A DNA stretch of 64,000 nucleotides from Roseomonas sp. Lineage in GTDB: Bacteria; Pseudomonadota; Alphaproteobacteria; Acetobacterales; Acetobacteraceae. The DNA is taken from contig JADCER010000016.1 of assembly GCA_020249925.1 (NCBI GenBank), positions 62,001 to 126,000 on the forward strand. Reading direction: 5' to 3'. Of this stretch, positions 54,243-63,698 are shown piece after piece. The position numbers and the translations under genes were made by a program. How positions within the stretch are numbered: position 1 is the first letter of the stretch; every line of letters begins with the position of its first letter. The notes under the pieces were generated by a model that saw only the letters and a program-made list of their open reading frames with translations, made no database searches and was not told where the DNA came from.

Positions 54243-54275
54243 CGCCTTCCAGCAGTATCACACCACTGGAAGGCG
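54243..54275 (-). terminator. Stem-loop between dctP-like and dctQM genes
   Basis: CGCCTTCCAG (54243-54252) and CTGGAAGGCG (54266-54275) pair perfectly around a 13-base loop. It lies directly after the binding-protein stop on the minus strand and before dctQ. No T-run follows, so partial termination or 3'-end protection that raises binding-protein over permease levels is more likely than full termination (inference). Confidence 0.55.
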
Positions 54276-54282
54276 AAACCAC

Positions 54283-55284
54283 TTACGATGTCAGCGCATT
54301 GATGCGCGCAAAAATGCTCTCAGCACCCACTTCCTTGGCATAGGCTTCCATCACCGGATCCACCGCGCGCTTCAGCGCCGCTCGATCGGTAAAGGGAATC
54401 CGCCGCAGCCGGCCGGCGCTTTCCAGCGCGGTCAGCTTCTGCCCATCTTCACTGCTCTCTGCCTCACGCCCGAAGGCGCCGGCTTCACGGCCTGCGCGAC
54501 GGATCGCTTCCTGCAAGGCAGGTGGCAGGCGGGAAAGCGTTTGGCTCGAAAAACAGATCGGGCGGATGGTGATGGCGTGTTCGGTCATGATCAGGTTCGG
54601 CGCCACTTCAAAGAAGCGCATCGCCTCCACGCCCGCGGCCTCATTCTCACCGGCTTCGATGACGTTGTTCTGAATGCCGTTGTAGATTTCATTATAGGCG
54701 ATCACGGTCGGCGCCATGCCCGCCGCCTGGAAGGTGCGCGACCAGATTGGCGCGCCTTGTACGCGTACCTTGAGCCCGCGCAGTTCCGCCATATTGGTGA
54801 TGCGACGATTGGCGAAGATATTGCGCACACCGCCGCCGGCATAGCCAATCAGCATCACACGGGCGCGGCGTTCCACCTCATCCGCTACAGGCGCGAAAAG
54901 GTTTTGATCCAGAACCTGGTTCCAATGCTTCAGGTCACGGAACAGGAAGGGCGCATCCACAAAGGGGGCAGCGCGGCTGAAGGTGGACATATGCGCCGGT
55001 GAGACAATGCCGTAATCCACCGCACCGCGGCCGGCCGACATATATTCGAAATACTGCTTTTCCAGCCCCAGGCTGCTGTTCTTATGCAGCACGAAATTCA
55101 CCGGGCCCGCAGTGTAGTAGCGCTTCACGAGTTCTTCGAAGCGCACCAAAGCGCGGGTGAAGACGTGGTCATCATTGAACTGCACCGCGCCATTCAGGGT
55201 GATGGCCTGCTGCGCCCGTGCCACGGCCGGCGCGGCCAAGCCCGCAGCCGCCAGGGTTGCCCCAAGCAATTGCCTACGATTCAT
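54283..55284 (-). CDS. dctP: TRAP transporter periplasmic binding protein
   Basis: A 333-residue exported protein. The signal peptide is MNRRQLLGATLAAAGLAAPAVARAQ, with a twin-arginine pattern. The mature part has VRFEELVKRYYTAGPVNF, MSAGRGAVDYGIVSP, LKVRVQGAPIWSRTFQAAGM and YNEIYNGIQNNVIEAGEN, standard for DctP. It feeds the DctQM pair downstream on the same strand. Ligand not readable. Confidence 0.93.
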   Translation of the reverse strand: MNRRQLLGATLAAAGLAAPAVARAQQAITLNGAVQFNDDHVFTRALVRFEELVKRYYTAGPVNFVLHKNSSLGLEKQYFEYMSAGRGAVDYGIVSPAHMSTFSRAAPFVDAPFLFRDLKHWNQVLDQNLFAPVADEVERRARVMLIGYAGGGVRNIFANRRITNMAELRGLKVRVQGAPIWSRTFQAAGMAPTVIAYNEIYNGIQNNVIEAGENEAAGVEAMRFFEVAPNLIMTEHAITIRPICFSSQTLSRLPPALQEAIRRAGREAGAFGREAESSEDGQKLTALESAGRLRRIPFTDRAALKRAVDPVMEAYAKEVGAESIFARINALTS

Positions 55285-55421
55285 GACGTTTCTCCCTTTT
55301 TCTCGACCGGGGTCATGCTCCGGCTGGAATGACTATAGGCAGGCATTTCGGCGCGCGGGAAGCCTTGGGTCTTTCCAGGGCGGGTTTTCCCGGCAAAACT
55401 ATCGAAAACAGGGAGGGCGAG

Positions 55422-56171
55422 ATGCCAAAAACTGATCTGAACGGCCGGGTTGCGGTGATTACCGGGGCAGCGCGGGGCATTGGGCTGGCGGTGGCGGAGC
55501 TGGCCATGAGCCGGGGGGCTGCCATCGCCATTTGGGATATGGATGAGGCTGCATCCAAGGCCGCCGCCGCGCGCTTGGGTCACGCCAAAGTCAGCACCCA
55601 TATCCTTGATCTGACGGATGCGGCGGCGGTGGAAGCCGCGACGCAGGCGACGCTTGCTGCCCATGGGCGCGTGGATATTCTGGTCAATAATGCCGGCATC
55701 ACCGGCGGCAATGCGCCAGTCTGGGAATTGCCCGTGGCAGAATGGCGGCGCGTGATTGATGTCAATCTGGTGGCCCCCTTCATCGTCGCCCGCGCCCTGG
55801 TGCCGCCTATGCGCGCGGCAGGCTATGGGCGTGTCGTGAATATCGCCTCCATCGCGGGCAAGGAAGGCAATCCGAATGCATCGCATTACAGCGCTTCCAA
55901 GGCGGGCCTGATTGGGCTGACCAAATCGCTCGGCAAGGAATTGGCCGGTAGCGGCGTATTGGCGAATTGCGTGACACCGGCGGCGGCTGAGACCGATATC
56001 TTCAAGCAAATGACCGCGCAGCAAATCGCCTGGATGCGATCCAAAATTCCGATGGATCGCTTTGTGCAGGTGGAAGAAATCGCGGAGCTTGTCTGCTGGC
56101 TGGCATCCGAGGCTTGTTCCTTTTCCACCGGCGCGGTTTTCGACATATCGGGCGGGCGCGCGACCTATTGA
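55422..56171 (+). CDS. Short-chain dehydrogenase/reductase (3-oxoacyl-ACP reductase-like)
   Basis: A 249-residue SDR with the cofactor loop TGAARGIGLA, NNAGITGGNAP and the catalytic YSASKAGLIGL; a C-terminal GAVFDISGGRATY is typical of the FabG-like group. GGGAGGG precedes ATG at 55422. It starts a plus-strand cluster with a second SDR and an NMT1-like protein, suggesting oxidation or reduction of an imported compound. Confidence 0.92.
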   Translation: MPKTDLNGRVAVITGAARGIGLAVAELAMSRGAAIAIWDMDEAASKAAAARLGHAKVSTHILDLTDAAAVEAATQATLAAHGRVDILVNNAGITGGNAPVWELPVAEWRRVIDVNLVAPFIVARALVPPMRAAGYGRVVNIASIAGKEGNPNASHYSASKAGLIGLTKSLGKELAGSGVLANCVTPAAAETDIFKQMTAQQIAWMRSKIPMDRFVQVEEIAELVCWLASEACSFSTGAVFDISGGRATY

Positions 56172-56240
56172 TAGCGGCGGATTGCCAGCCGGGGCGCGGC
56201 GCTGCAAGCTTCGCCCAACCTTATCGGGAGAGAGATTGAG

Positions 56241-56999
56241 ATGAGCACAGAAGGCAAGATCGCCGTCGTCACCGGGGCTGGCAGCGGCGTGGGCCGCGCA
56301 GCGGCTTTGGCGCTGTTGGGCGGTGGTTGGCATGTGGTACTGGCGGGCCGCCGCGCCGATGCCTTGCAGGAAACCGTGACCCTTTCTGGTGCGGCAGGAT
56401 CACGCGCGCTTTGCGTGCCTTCCGATGTCTCCGACCCCGCTGCGGTGGATGCGCTTTTCGCCACCGTGAAGCAGCGTTACGGCCGGCTTGATATGCTGTT
56501 CAATAATGCCGGCACCAATGTGCCCGGCATGCCCTTTGAAGACCTGACCTATGCGGATTGGACCCGCGTTGTCGGTGTGAACCTGACCGGCTGCTTTTTG
56601 TGCGCGCAGGCGGCGTTTCGCATCATGAAGGATCAGAAGCCGCAGGGCGGGCGCATCATCAATAATGGTTCGATCAGCGCGCATACGCCGCGCCCGGATA
56701 GCGCGCCCTATACCGCCACCAAGCATTCCATTACGGGGCTGACAAAATCCCTCATGCTCGATGGCCGCAAATACGATATTTGCGCGGGGCAGATTGATAT
56801 CGGCAATGCCGCAACGCCAATGACCCAGCGCATGACGCGCGGCGTGAAGCAGGCCGATGGCAGCATCGCGGTCGAGCCCACCATGGACGCCACGCATGTC
56901 GGCAATGCCATTCTGCATATGGCCAATCTGCCGCTGGAGGCGAATATCTTCACCATGACCATCAAGGCCACCAAGATGCCCTTCGAAGGCCGCGGCTGA
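56241..56999 (+). CDS. Short-chain dehydrogenase/reductase
   Basis: A 252-residue [38 protein letters not shown] and catalytic [16 protein letters not shown]. The ending [14 protein letters not shown] is shared with a group of uncharacterised SDRs. GGGAGAGAG precedes the ATG. It follows the previous SDR by 69 bases and precedes the NMT1-like gene by 6, so it is part of that cluster. Confidence 0.92.
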   Translation: MSTEGKIAVVTGAGSGVGRAAALALLGGGWHVVLAGRRADALQETVTLSGAAGSRALCVPSDVSDPAAVDALFATVKQRYGRLDMLFNNAGTNVPGMPFEDLTYADWTRVVGVNLTGCFLCAQAAFRIMKDQKPQGGRIINNGSISAHTPRPDSAPYTATKHSITGLTKSLMLDGRKYDICAGQIDIGNAATPMTQRMTRGVKQADGSIAVEPTMDATHVGNAILHMANLPLEANIFTMTIKATKMPFEGRG

Positions 57000-57005
57000 C
57001 GGCTT

Positions 57006-57917
57006 ATGGCCACCCATCATCTGAAGGTTCAGGAACCCTTCCGCGCGCTATTCTACGCGCCGTTCTATGCGGCCTTGGCGCGCGGCGACTATGCGACTGA
57101 GGGCGTGGAGGTCACGCTGCTGCCAGGTGCAGTGCCGTCGCTTGCGAAGGATTCCGTATTGGATGGCACGGCTGACCTCGCCTGGGGCGGGCCGATGCGC
57201 CTGCTGCTGGCGCATGATGCCGATCCCGCCTGCCCCTTGCGGTTGTTCGGCGCGGTGGTGATGGGTGATCCTTTTTTCCTTGTCGGGCGCACACCCAATC
57301 CTGGCTTCAAGCTGCGTGATCTGGCGGGCATGACGCTTGGCACCGTGAGCGAAGTGCCAACGCCATGGTGGACCTTGCAGGATGATATCCGCGCGGCGGG
57401 GATTGATCCGGCTGCGATCAAGCGGATCACGGATCAGACCATGCCCGCCAATGCCGCTGCGGTCGCGGCAGGCACGCTTGATGTCGCGCAGCTTTTTGAA
57501 CCGCTGGTGAGCCAGATGGAAGCCGCCGGCACCGGCCATGTCTGGTATGCGCAAGCCAGCCGTGGCCCCACTTCCTACACGGCGTTTTATGCCCGCACAG
57601 ATGTGATCACCGCCAAGCGCGAAGCGATGGAAGCCATGGTGCGCGGGCTGGCGAGGACACTCACTTGGTTTGCCGCAGCATCGCCACAGGAAATTGTCGC
57701 CTGCATTGCGCCTTACTTTGAAGGCGGTGATGCGGCGCTGATGGCACGCGCCATTGCCCGCTACAAATCGGTGAAGCTCTGGACCGAAACGCCGCGCTTC
57801 CCGCCGGAAGCGCTCGCGCAATTGGAACGCGGCATGCTCTCCGCCGGCGCCATCAGGCGCACGCCCGGTTTTGCCGGGCTGGTGGCAGAGGATGTGACGG
57901 AAAGCGCGCTCGCGTAA
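57006..57917 (+). CDS. NMT1/SsuA-like substrate-binding protein without signal peptide
   Basis: A 303-residue protein of the NMT1/THI5 class. It begins LKVQEPFRALFYAPFYAALARGDYATEGVEV and has GTADLAWGGPMRLLL and LRDLAGMTLGTVSEVP, the usual lobe-1 pattern. No hydrophobic leader precedes this fold, and the upstream SDR stop is 6 bases away, so no export signal exists in frame. It may act in the cytoplasm (some NMT1-like proteins are sensors or enzymes) or be exported by an unusual route. No ABC permease is adjacent. Confidence 0.82.
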   Translation: MATHHLKVQEPFRALFYAPFYAALARGDYATEGVEVTLLPGAVPSLAKDSVLDGTADLAWGGPMRLLLAHDADPACPLRLFGAVVMGDPFFLVGRTPNPGFKLRDLAGMTLGTVSEVPTPWWTLQDDIRAAGIDPAAIKRITDQTMPANAAAVAAGTLDVAQLFEPLVSQMEAAGTGHVWYAQASRGPTSYTAFYARTDVITAKREAMEAMVRGLARTLTWFAAASPQEIVACIAPYFEGGDAALMARAIARYKSVKLWTETPRFPPEALAQLERGMLSAGAIRRTPGFAGLVAEDVTESALA

Positions 57918-57919
57918 TT

Positions 57920-59095
57920 TCAGCCGCGCGGCAGTAATTGTTCCGCGAGAGTCGCCCAATAGGAAGCGCCGACAGGCAGGATATTGTCGTTGAAATCATA
58001 GCGCGGGTGATGCACCTGCGCGTCATCCGGCCCGCGCCCACCGCCCAGCATCAGATAGGCGCCTGGCTTGGCATTCAGCATGAAGGCGAAATCCTCACCG
58101 CCCATGGTGGGCTTTTGCATGGGCTGCACGCGCGCTTCCCCCTGCACCGCACGCGCGGCCTTGGCGGCCAGATGCACGCTTTCAACCTCATTGATCGTGG
58201 CCGGATAGGCGCGGGCGAATTCCGCGGTGGCAGTCGCCCCCATCGCGGCGGCGATGCCGGTCACGGTTTCCTTGAAGCGGCGTTCGAGCAGATCCCCGAT
58301 CTCCGGCGCAAACCAGCGCGCGGTGCCCAGCATGCGCACGGTCTCCGGGATCACGTTGAAGGTATGGCCGCCGGTGATATGGCCGATGGTGATCACGCCC
58401 GCTTCAACGGGTTCCACATTGCGCGCGACGATGGATTGCAGCGCCTGAACAATGGCCGCCGCCACCACAATCGGGTCCGTGCCATTATGCGGCATGGCGC
58501 CATGGGCGCCCTTGCCGGTGATATTCACTTCAAGATTGGCGACCGCCGCCATCACCGGGCCTTCGCGCCAAAGGAAAGTGCCTTCCGGCGCGCCCGGCCA
58601 GTTATGCATGCCGAAAACACGTTCCATCGGGAAGCGCGTGAATAGCCCTTCCTTCACCATCAATTCGCCGCCCGCCAGGTTTTCTTCTGCCGGCTGGAAA
58701 ATCACATAGACGGTGCCGTCGAAATTGCGCGTCTCGGCAAGATACTTCGCGGCGCCGAGCAGCATGGTGGTATGCCCATCATGGCCGCAGGCATGCATCT
58801 TGCCCGGAATCTTGGAGGCATAGGGCAGCCCGGTTTCTTCCAGGATCGGCAGCGCATCAATATCAGCACGCAGCCCAATGGCGCGGCCATTATCCACGCG
58901 GCCACGGATCACGCCGACAACGCCTGTCTTGGCAATGCCGGTGATAACCTCATCACAGCCGAATTCGCGCAGCTTTTCGGCGATGATGCCGGAAGTGCGG
59001 GTTTCTTCCAGACCCAATTCGGGGTGTTCATGAAAATCACGCCGCCAGGCGGTCATTTCCGGGTGGAATTCGGCGATGCGGTTGATGATGGGCAT
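57920..59095 (-). CDS. M20 aminoacylase / hippurate hydrolase family amidohydrolase
   Basis: A 391-residue metallohydrolase. HACGHDGHTTMLLGAAKYL and EENLAGGELMVKEGLF carry metal ligands and the catalytic glutamate; GKGAHGAMPHNGTDPI lies in the dimerisation domain and MGGEDFAFML closes the site. Relatives hydrolyse N-acyl amino acids, hippurate or indole-acetyl amino acids. It converges on the NMT1-like gene with 2 bases between stops; the IlvD/Edd gene lies upstream. Confidence 0.93.
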   Translation of the reverse strand: MPIINRIAEFHPEMTAWRRDFHEHPELGLEETRTSGIIAEKLREFGCDEVITGIAKTGVVGVIRGRVDNGRAIGLRADIDALPILEETGLPYASKIPGKMHACGHDGHTTMLLGAAKYLAETRNFDGTVYVIFQPAEENLAGGELMVKEGLFTRFPMERVFGMHNWPGAPEGTFLWREGPVMAAVANLEVNITGKGAHGAMPHNGTDPIVVAAAIVQALQSIVARNVEPVEAGVITIGHITGGHTFNVIPETVRMLGTARWFAPEIGDLLERRFKETVTGIAAAMGATATAEFARAYPATINEVESVHLAAKAARAVQGEARVQPMQKPTMGGEDFAFMLNAKPGAYLMLGGGRGPDDAQVHHPRYDFNDNILPVGASYWATLAEQLLPRG

Positions 59096-59159
59096 GGGGA
59101 TCTTCCTGGATACTTGATTGCGTCACGTGAGGCTGAAATGCCGGGTCCAATCAGCGCAA

Positions 59160-60857
59160 TCAAGGTGCTGCCCGCAGAAACGCTAGGTCAGCGCCAAGCG
59201 GCGCCTGCGTCACCTGGTCATAAACCAGCTTATCCCAGCCACGCTTGGGCGCCGGGGCGGGCTGCCAGGCGGCGCGGCGGCGGGTCATTTCATCTTCCGC
59301 CACCAGCAGATCAAGCTTGCGATCCTTCACCGAAAGCCGGATGCGATCACCGGTTTGCACCAGCGCAAGCGGCCCACCCACCGCCGCTTCCGGGGCGATA
59401 TGCAGCACAATCGTGCCAAAGGCCGTGCCGGACATGCGGCAATCGCTCATGCGCACCATGTCCTTCACGCCGGCGCGGGCGAGCTTTTTCGGGATCGGCA
59501 AATAGCCCGCCTCCGGCATGCCGGAAGGTGACCGCGGCCCCACATGTTTCAGTACCAGAATATCCTGCGGCGTCACATCCAAGGCTGGGTCGTCAATGCG
59601 GTTTGCCAAATCTTCCAATCCATCAAACACCATGCAGCGGGCTTCGGTTTCAAACAGCGCAGGTGTGGCGGCGCTGCGCTTCAAAATCGCGCCTTCGGGG
59701 GCGAGGGAGCCAAACAGCGCGACCAAGCCACCAACTGGTGAGACAGGTTCGGCAAAAGCGCGAATGATGCGCCGATCCACGAAATGGCTGCCATCGCCGA
59801 TACGATCCGCGAGGCTCACGCCATCCAGATCAATCGTGGTCAGGTCGAGCAAATCGCGCAATTCCCACAGCAGCGCGCGCATGCCGCCGGCGGCGTGGAA
59901 ATCTTCCATATAACCCTCGCCAGTCGGCTTCAGGTCCACCAGCACCGGCGTTTCCTCGGACAGCGCATCCAACCGCTTGAGGTCAAGCGAAAGCCCCGCG
60001 CGGCCGGCAATGGCGGCCAGATGCACCACCGCATTGGTGGAACCACCAAGCGCCAGCAGCACGCGCGTCGCATTGTCCAGATTGGCCTGTGTCATCATCT
60101 GGCTTGGGCGGATGGGGTTCTTGATCAGCCGCACCGCCTGCGCGCCGGCTTCTTCGGCAATGCGCAAACGGTCCGCATGCACCGCCGGCGCGCTGGCCCC
60201 GGCCAATGGCATGAAGCCAAGGGTCGCCGCGATGCAGGCCATGGTGGAAGCGGTGCCCATCACGCCGCAAGTGCCAGCGGTGGTCGCAAGCTTGCCTTCC
60301 AATTCGCCGATCCGCTCCGCAGTCACTTCACCAGCGCGATACCGCGCCCAATAGCGCCGGCAATCGGTGCAGGCGGAAAGGCGCTCACCTTCAAAAGCCT
60401 GCGCCAGCATGGGGCCGGTGACCAGCATCACGGATGGGATATCGGCGGAAATCGCAGCCATCAGCTGCGCCGGCACGGTCTTGTCGCAGCCACCCACCAG
60501 CACTGCCGCATCCATCGGCTGGGCGGAGAGCATCGCTTCCGTATCCAGCGCCATCAGGTTGCGATAATGCATGGAACAGGGGCTGAGCGACGGTTCGCAC
60601 AGGCTGACGGTCGGGAAGCCCAAGGGCAAAGCGCCTTCGGACAGCACGCCGCGGCGCACGGCTTCGATCAGCTCCGGCACGGTGCGGTGGCAGTTGTTAT
60701 AGTCGCTCGCGGTATCGGCAATGCCGACCACGGGCTTGTCCAGCATGCGCTGCGAATAGCCCATGGATTTGGCGAAGGACCGCCGGAGATAGAGCGCGAA
60801 ATCGCGATCCCCGTAATTGGAGGTATTGCGGCCAAGGCCATGGGGTTTGTCGCTCAT
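59160..60857 (-). CDS. IlvD/Edd-family dehydratase (sugar-acid dehydratase-like)
   Basis: A 565-residue iron-sulfur dehydratase. Cluster cysteines are in VGGCDKTVPAQL, LSACTDCRRYW and TCGVMGTASTMAC; other marks are NATRVLLALGGSTNAVVHL and MSDCRMSGTAFGTIVLH. The wording and the YNNCHRTVPELIEAV segment are closer to L-arabinonate and related sugar-acid dehydratases than to IlvD of branched-chain synthesis (judged from memory). Start at 60857 (MSDKPHG) fits; the frame extends to 60905 without signals. It may act on an acid taken up by the nearby TRAP system (inference). Confidence 0.9.
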   Translation of the reverse strand: MSDKPHGLGRNTSNYGDRDFALYLRRSFAKSMGYSQRMLDKPVVGIADTASDYNNCHRTVPELIEAVRRGVLSEGALPLGFPTVSLCEPSLSPCSMHYRNLMALDTEAMLSAQPMDAAVLVGGCDKTVPAQLMAAISADIPSVMLVTGPMLAQAFEGERLSACTDCRRYWARYRAGEVTAERIGELEGKLATTAGTCGVMGTASTMACIAATLGFMPLAGASAPAVHADRLRIAEEAGAQAVRLIKNPIRPSQMMTQANLDNATRVLLALGGSTNAVVHLAAIAGRAGLSLDLKRLDALSEETPVLVDLKPTGEGYMEDFHAAGGMRALLWELRDLLDLTTIDLDGVSLADRIGDGSHFVDRRIIRAFAEPVSPVGGLVALFGSLAPEGAILKRSAATPALFETEARCMVFDGLEDLANRIDDPALDVTPQDILVLKHVGPRSPSGMPEAGYLPIPKKLARAGVKDMVRMSDCRMSGTAFGTIVLHIAPEAAVGGPLALVQTGDRIRLSVKDRKLDLLVAEDEMTRRRAAWQPAPAPKRGWDKLVYDQVTQAPLGADLAFLRAAP

Positions 60858-60979
60858 GCGGGCGGTTCTTCCGAAAGGGTTGCCGGTGAGTGGCAGATTA
60901 AGCACCCTGGCGCGCGCAAGGGTAGGGCCGTGCCTTTATGAGGTATCCTGTTACCACGGACAAAAATCGCGCTTTGTGC

Positions 60980-61008
60980 TTGACTTTTGCTGCCCCTGCC
61001 CGGATAAG
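60980..61008 (+). promoter_or_regulatory. Sigma70-type promoter of rplM-rpsI
   Basis: TTGACT (60980-60985) and GATAAG (61003-61008) are separated by 17 bases, 36 bases before the rplM ATG. The upstream AT-rich segment (around 60960) may add strength. No other gene lies in the gap, so this probably drives both ribosomal protein genes. Confidence 0.65.
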
Positions 61009-61043
61009 CCCCCTTCCTTTCCATAGGTTTATTCGGAACCACC

Positions 61044-61529
61044 ATGATTTCCACGCAAACCCGCTCGCTGAAGCCGGCGGAGGTGAAAAAGAACTGGGTG
61101 TTGATTGATGCGGATGGGCTCGTGCTCGGCCGTCTCGCCACCCTGGTCGCCAATCGCCTTCGCGGTAAGCACAAGCCGCAATTCACCCCCCATGTGGATT
61201 GCGGTGACCATGTTGTCATCATCAATGCGAAGAAGGTGCGTGTCACCGGCGCCAAGGCGGAACAGAGCGTGTTCTACTGGCACACCGGCTATCCGGGCGG
61301 CATCAAGGGCCGCACCATCCGTGAACGCATGGAAGGCCGCTTTCCGGAGCGCGTCATTGAAAAGGCGGTTGAGCGCATGATCACCCGTGGCCCGCTGGGC
61401 CGCGCGCAGATGCGCAACCTGCATGTCTATGCCGGGGCCGAGCACCCGCATGCCGGCCAGCAGCCTGCTACCCTGGATGTGGCGGCGCTGAACCGTAAGA
61501 ATTCCCTCGCAGTGAAGAAGGCGGGCTGA
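61044..61529 (+). CDS. rplM: 50S ribosomal protein L13
   Basis: A 161-residue L13, slightly longer than the usual 142-155. It has [59 protein letters not shown] and [20 protein letters not shown]. It assembles early into the large subunit. rpsI follows 4 bases later, the universal order. Confidence 0.98.
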   Translation: MISTQTRSLKPAEVKKNWVLIDADGLVLGRLATLVANRLRGKHKPQFTPHVDCGDHVVIINAKKVRVTGAKAEQSVFYWHTGYPGGIKGRTIRERMEGRFPERVIEKAVERMITRGPLGRAQMRNLHVYAGAEHPHAGQQPATLDVAALNRKNSLAVKKAG

Positions 61530-61533
61530 GGCT

Positions 61534-62025
61534 ATGAGCGGCGAAACCAAGACCCTCGCGGACCTCAAGGAAATTGTGGCCGGCACCCCGGCTGCCACGG
61601 CGGAAGCGGCGATCAAGCGGGAACCGAAGCGCGATGCGCAGGGCCGTTCCTATGCCACTGGCCGGCGTAAGGACGCGGTTGCCCGCGTCTGGATCAAGCC
61701 GGGCAAGGGCCAGATCACCATCAATGACAATCCGGCAGCGAAGTATTTCGCCCGCCCGGTGCTGCGCATGCTGATCACCCAGCCCTTCCTGGTGGCGGAT
61801 CGCTATCAACAATTCGATGTCATCTGCTCGGTTGTTGGTGGCGGCTTGTCCGGCCAGGCGGGTGCAGTGCGCCATGGCATCAGCCGCGCGCTTTGCAATT
61901 ATGAGCCGGATCTGCGCTCCATCCTGAAAAAGGCGGGCTTCCTGACGCGCGACCCGCGCGTGGTGGAACGCAAGAAGTACGGGCGCCCGAAGGCACGACG
62001 TTCCTTCCAGTTCTCCAAGCGCTGA
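61534..62025 (+). CDS. rpsI: 30S ribosomal protein S9
   Basis: A 163-residue S9. The conserved core starts at about residue 37 ([21 protein letters not shown]) and ends in the basic tail [10 protein letters not shown] that reaches the P site. An N-terminal extension of about 35 residues, common in alphaproteobacteria, precedes it. ATG at 61534 follows rplM by 4 bases. Confidence 0.98.
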   Translation: MSGETKTLADLKEIVAGTPAATAEAAIKREPKRDAQGRSYATGRRKDAVARVWIKPGKGQITINDNPAAKYFARPVLRMLITQPFLVADRYQQFDVICSVVGGGLSGQAGAVRHGISRALCNYEPDLRSILKKAGFLTRDPRVVERKKYGRPKARRSFQFSKR

Positions 62026-62032
62026 CGCCAGC

Positions 62033-62101
62033 GGACCGGCGTCGCGCGCCGGTCCCATACTGGGGTTTTCATCAGGGGGCGGGTCCGCAAGGGTCCGCCC
62101 C
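62033..62101 (+). terminator. Tandem terminator hairpins after rpsI
   Basis: A first hairpin GGACCGGCG/CGCCGGTCC (62033-62041, 62047-62055) has loop TCGCG, with TTTT about 10 bases on. A second (62076-62101) pairs GGGGCGGGTCC with GGGTCCGCCCC around loop GCAA, including two G-T pairs, and is followed by a T-containing stretch. Together they likely end the ribosomal operon before argC. Confidence 0.75.
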
Positions 62102-62154
62102 TCTTGCATTTCTGAACCATTCGCGCCGCTATATTGCGGCAAGGAGAGCGTATC

Positions 62155-63105
62155 ATGGCCAAGACTGCGAAGATTTTCATTGATGGCGAAGCCGGCACCA
62201 CGGGCCTGCAAATCCGCGACCGTATTGCCGCCAATCCGCATGTTGAATTGCGCTCCATCGCGGCTGAGCACCGCAAGGATGCCAATGCGCGCCGTGAAAT
62301 GATGGCCGGTGTTGACCTGGTGATCCTGTGCCTGCCGGATGATGCGGCGAAGGAAAGTGCCGCGCTGGCCGCTTCACTGGGCACGCAGGCGCCGAAGCTT
62401 TTGGATGCTTCCACCGCGCACCGCGTTGATCCCGATTGGGTCTATGGGTTGGCGGAACTGACGCCTGATCAGCCAGCCGCAATTGCGGCGGCGAAGCGCG
62501 TCTCAAATCCCGGCTGCTACCCAACCGGCGCCATTCTGATACTGCGCCCCTTGATTGATGCCGGCATCATGGCGGCGGATTTCCCGATCACGGTGAATGC
62601 GGTGTCCGGCTATTCCGGCGGCGGCAAATCCATGATCGCCGCTTATGAAGCCCGCACTGCGCCGGATTTTGAGCTTTACGGCCTTGCCTTGGAACACAAG
62701 CATGTTGCCGAGATGCAGAAGTATAGCGGCCTCACGCGCCGGCCGATCTTCGTGCCGTCAGTCGCGGATTATGCGCAAGGCATGATCGATTCCATTCCGC
62801 TGCATCTTGATCTGCTGAAGGGCAATGTGAAGCCTGCCGATCTGGAGGCGCTGCTGATCAAGCGCTATGCCGGCAGCGATGTGGTGCGCGTGGTGTCAGC
62901 GGAAGCCGGCGGCAAGCTGGAACCGCAGGCGCTGAACGGCACCAATGGCCTTGAAATCCGTGTCTATGGCAATGAAAAGCGCAGCCAGGCCGTGCTGGTG
63001 GCGCGCTACGACAACCTCGGCAAGGGCGCTTCGGGGGCGGCGGTACAAAACCTCGGCCTGATGCTCGGCGTGCCGGTTTCGGCCGATCTGCCGAAGGCAG
63101 CGTAA
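62155..63105 (+). CDS. argC: N-acetyl-gamma-glutamyl-phosphate reductase (short type)
   Basis: A 316-residue ArgC of the shorter class. [18 protein letters not shown] forms the NADPH-binding start; the catalytic Cys121 lies in [26 protein letters not shown] and [14 protein letters not shown] follow. It reduces the product of ArgB to the semialdehyde. AAGGAGAG precedes ATG at 62155. It is followed closely by a gamma carbonic anhydrase gene, probably cotranscribed. Confidence 0.95.
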   Translation: MAKTAKIFIDGEAGTTGLQIRDRIAANPHVELRSIAAEHRKDANARREMMAGVDLVILCLPDDAAKESAALAASLGTQAPKLLDASTAHRVDPDWVYGLAELTPDQPAAIAAAKRVSNPGCYPTGAILILRPLIDAGIMAADFPITVNAVSGYSGGGKSMIAAYEARTAPDFELYGLALEHKHVAEMQKYSGLTRRPIFVPSVADYAQGMIDSIPLHLDLLKGNVKPADLEALLIKRYAGSDVVRVVSAEAGGKLEPQALNGTNGLEIRVYGNEKRSQAVLVARYDNLGKGASGAAVQNLGLMLGVPVSADLPKAA

Positions 63106-63114
63106 GGAGCAGCC

Positions 63115-63672
63115 ATGGACATGCAACAACCCACCAATCGCGGCCCGCTTTATGTCTTTGAAGGCATTTGGCCCAAGCTGCATGAAAGCGTCTTCATCGC
63201 ACCAACCGCCGCCGTGATCGGCAATGTCACGATCGGGGAGCAATCCAATATCTGGTATCATTGCGTGCTGCGCGGTGATTCCAACTTCATCACCATCGGC
63301 AAGCGCGTGAATATCCAGGATGGCACGATTGTGCATGTGAATGCGGGGCGCGAGCCCACGATCATCGGCGATGATGTCACCGTGGGCCATGCCGCCATTG
63401 TGCATGCCTGCACGCTGATGGACCGCGCCTTTGTCGGCATGGGCGCAACCGTGCTGGATGGCGCGGTGATTGAAGAAGGCGGCGTGATTGCCGCCGGTTC
63501 CGTGCTGCCGCCCGGCAAGCGAATCGGCGCCATGGAGCTTTGGATGGGCAATCCCGCCAAGCTTGTGCGGGTACTCACCGAGGAACAGCGCGCCGGGTTT
63601 GATCGTACCGCGAAGAATTACGTGCAGCTTGCGGGGCGGCATCGCCTATCGCTATCGCCTGATCCCGCCTGA
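63115..63672 (+). CDS. Gamma-class carbonic anhydrase family protein
   Basis: A 185-residue left-handed beta-helix protein with hexapeptide repeats. Likely metal histidines are in GTIVHVNAG and VGHAAIVHACTLMD; MGATVLDGAVIEEGGVIAAGS continues the coil. Proteins of this group (YrdA/PaaY-like) may have weak carbonic anhydrase or thioesterase-linked activity, or lack activity. The last residues (LSLSPDPA) and the stop codon sit inside a 16-bp hairpin of a repeat region, so the C-terminus may be repeat-derived. Confidence 0.9.
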   Translation: MDMQQPTNRGPLYVFEGIWPKLHESVFIAPTAAVIGNVTIGEQSNIWYHCVLRGDSNFITIGKRVNIQDGTIVHVNAGREPTIIGDDVTVGHAAIVHACTLMDRAFVGMGATVLDGAVIEEGGVIAAGSVLPPGKRIGAMELWMGNPAKLVRVLTEEQRAGFDRTAKNYVQLAGRHRLSLSPDPA

Positions 63673-63688
63673 GGGATCAGGCGATAGC
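63651..63688 (+). repeat. 16-bp perfect hairpin spanning the carbonic anhydrase stop codon
   Basis: GCTATCGCCTGATCCC (63651-63666) and its exact complement (63673-63688) surround the loop GCCTGA, which contains the TGA stop. TTGGTTTTG follows, so it could serve as a terminator. It directly precedes a tandem repeat with similar GATCAG elements and looks like part of a REP-type cluster. Confidence 0.75.
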
Positions 63689-63698
63689 TTGGTTTTGC

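Noticed and set aside
59160..60857. IlvD of branched-chain amino acid synthesis
   Set aside because: Neighbours are catabolic (TRAP transporter, SDRs, M20 hydrolase) and sequence features are closer to sugar-acid dehydratases; a true IlvD is expected elsewhere.
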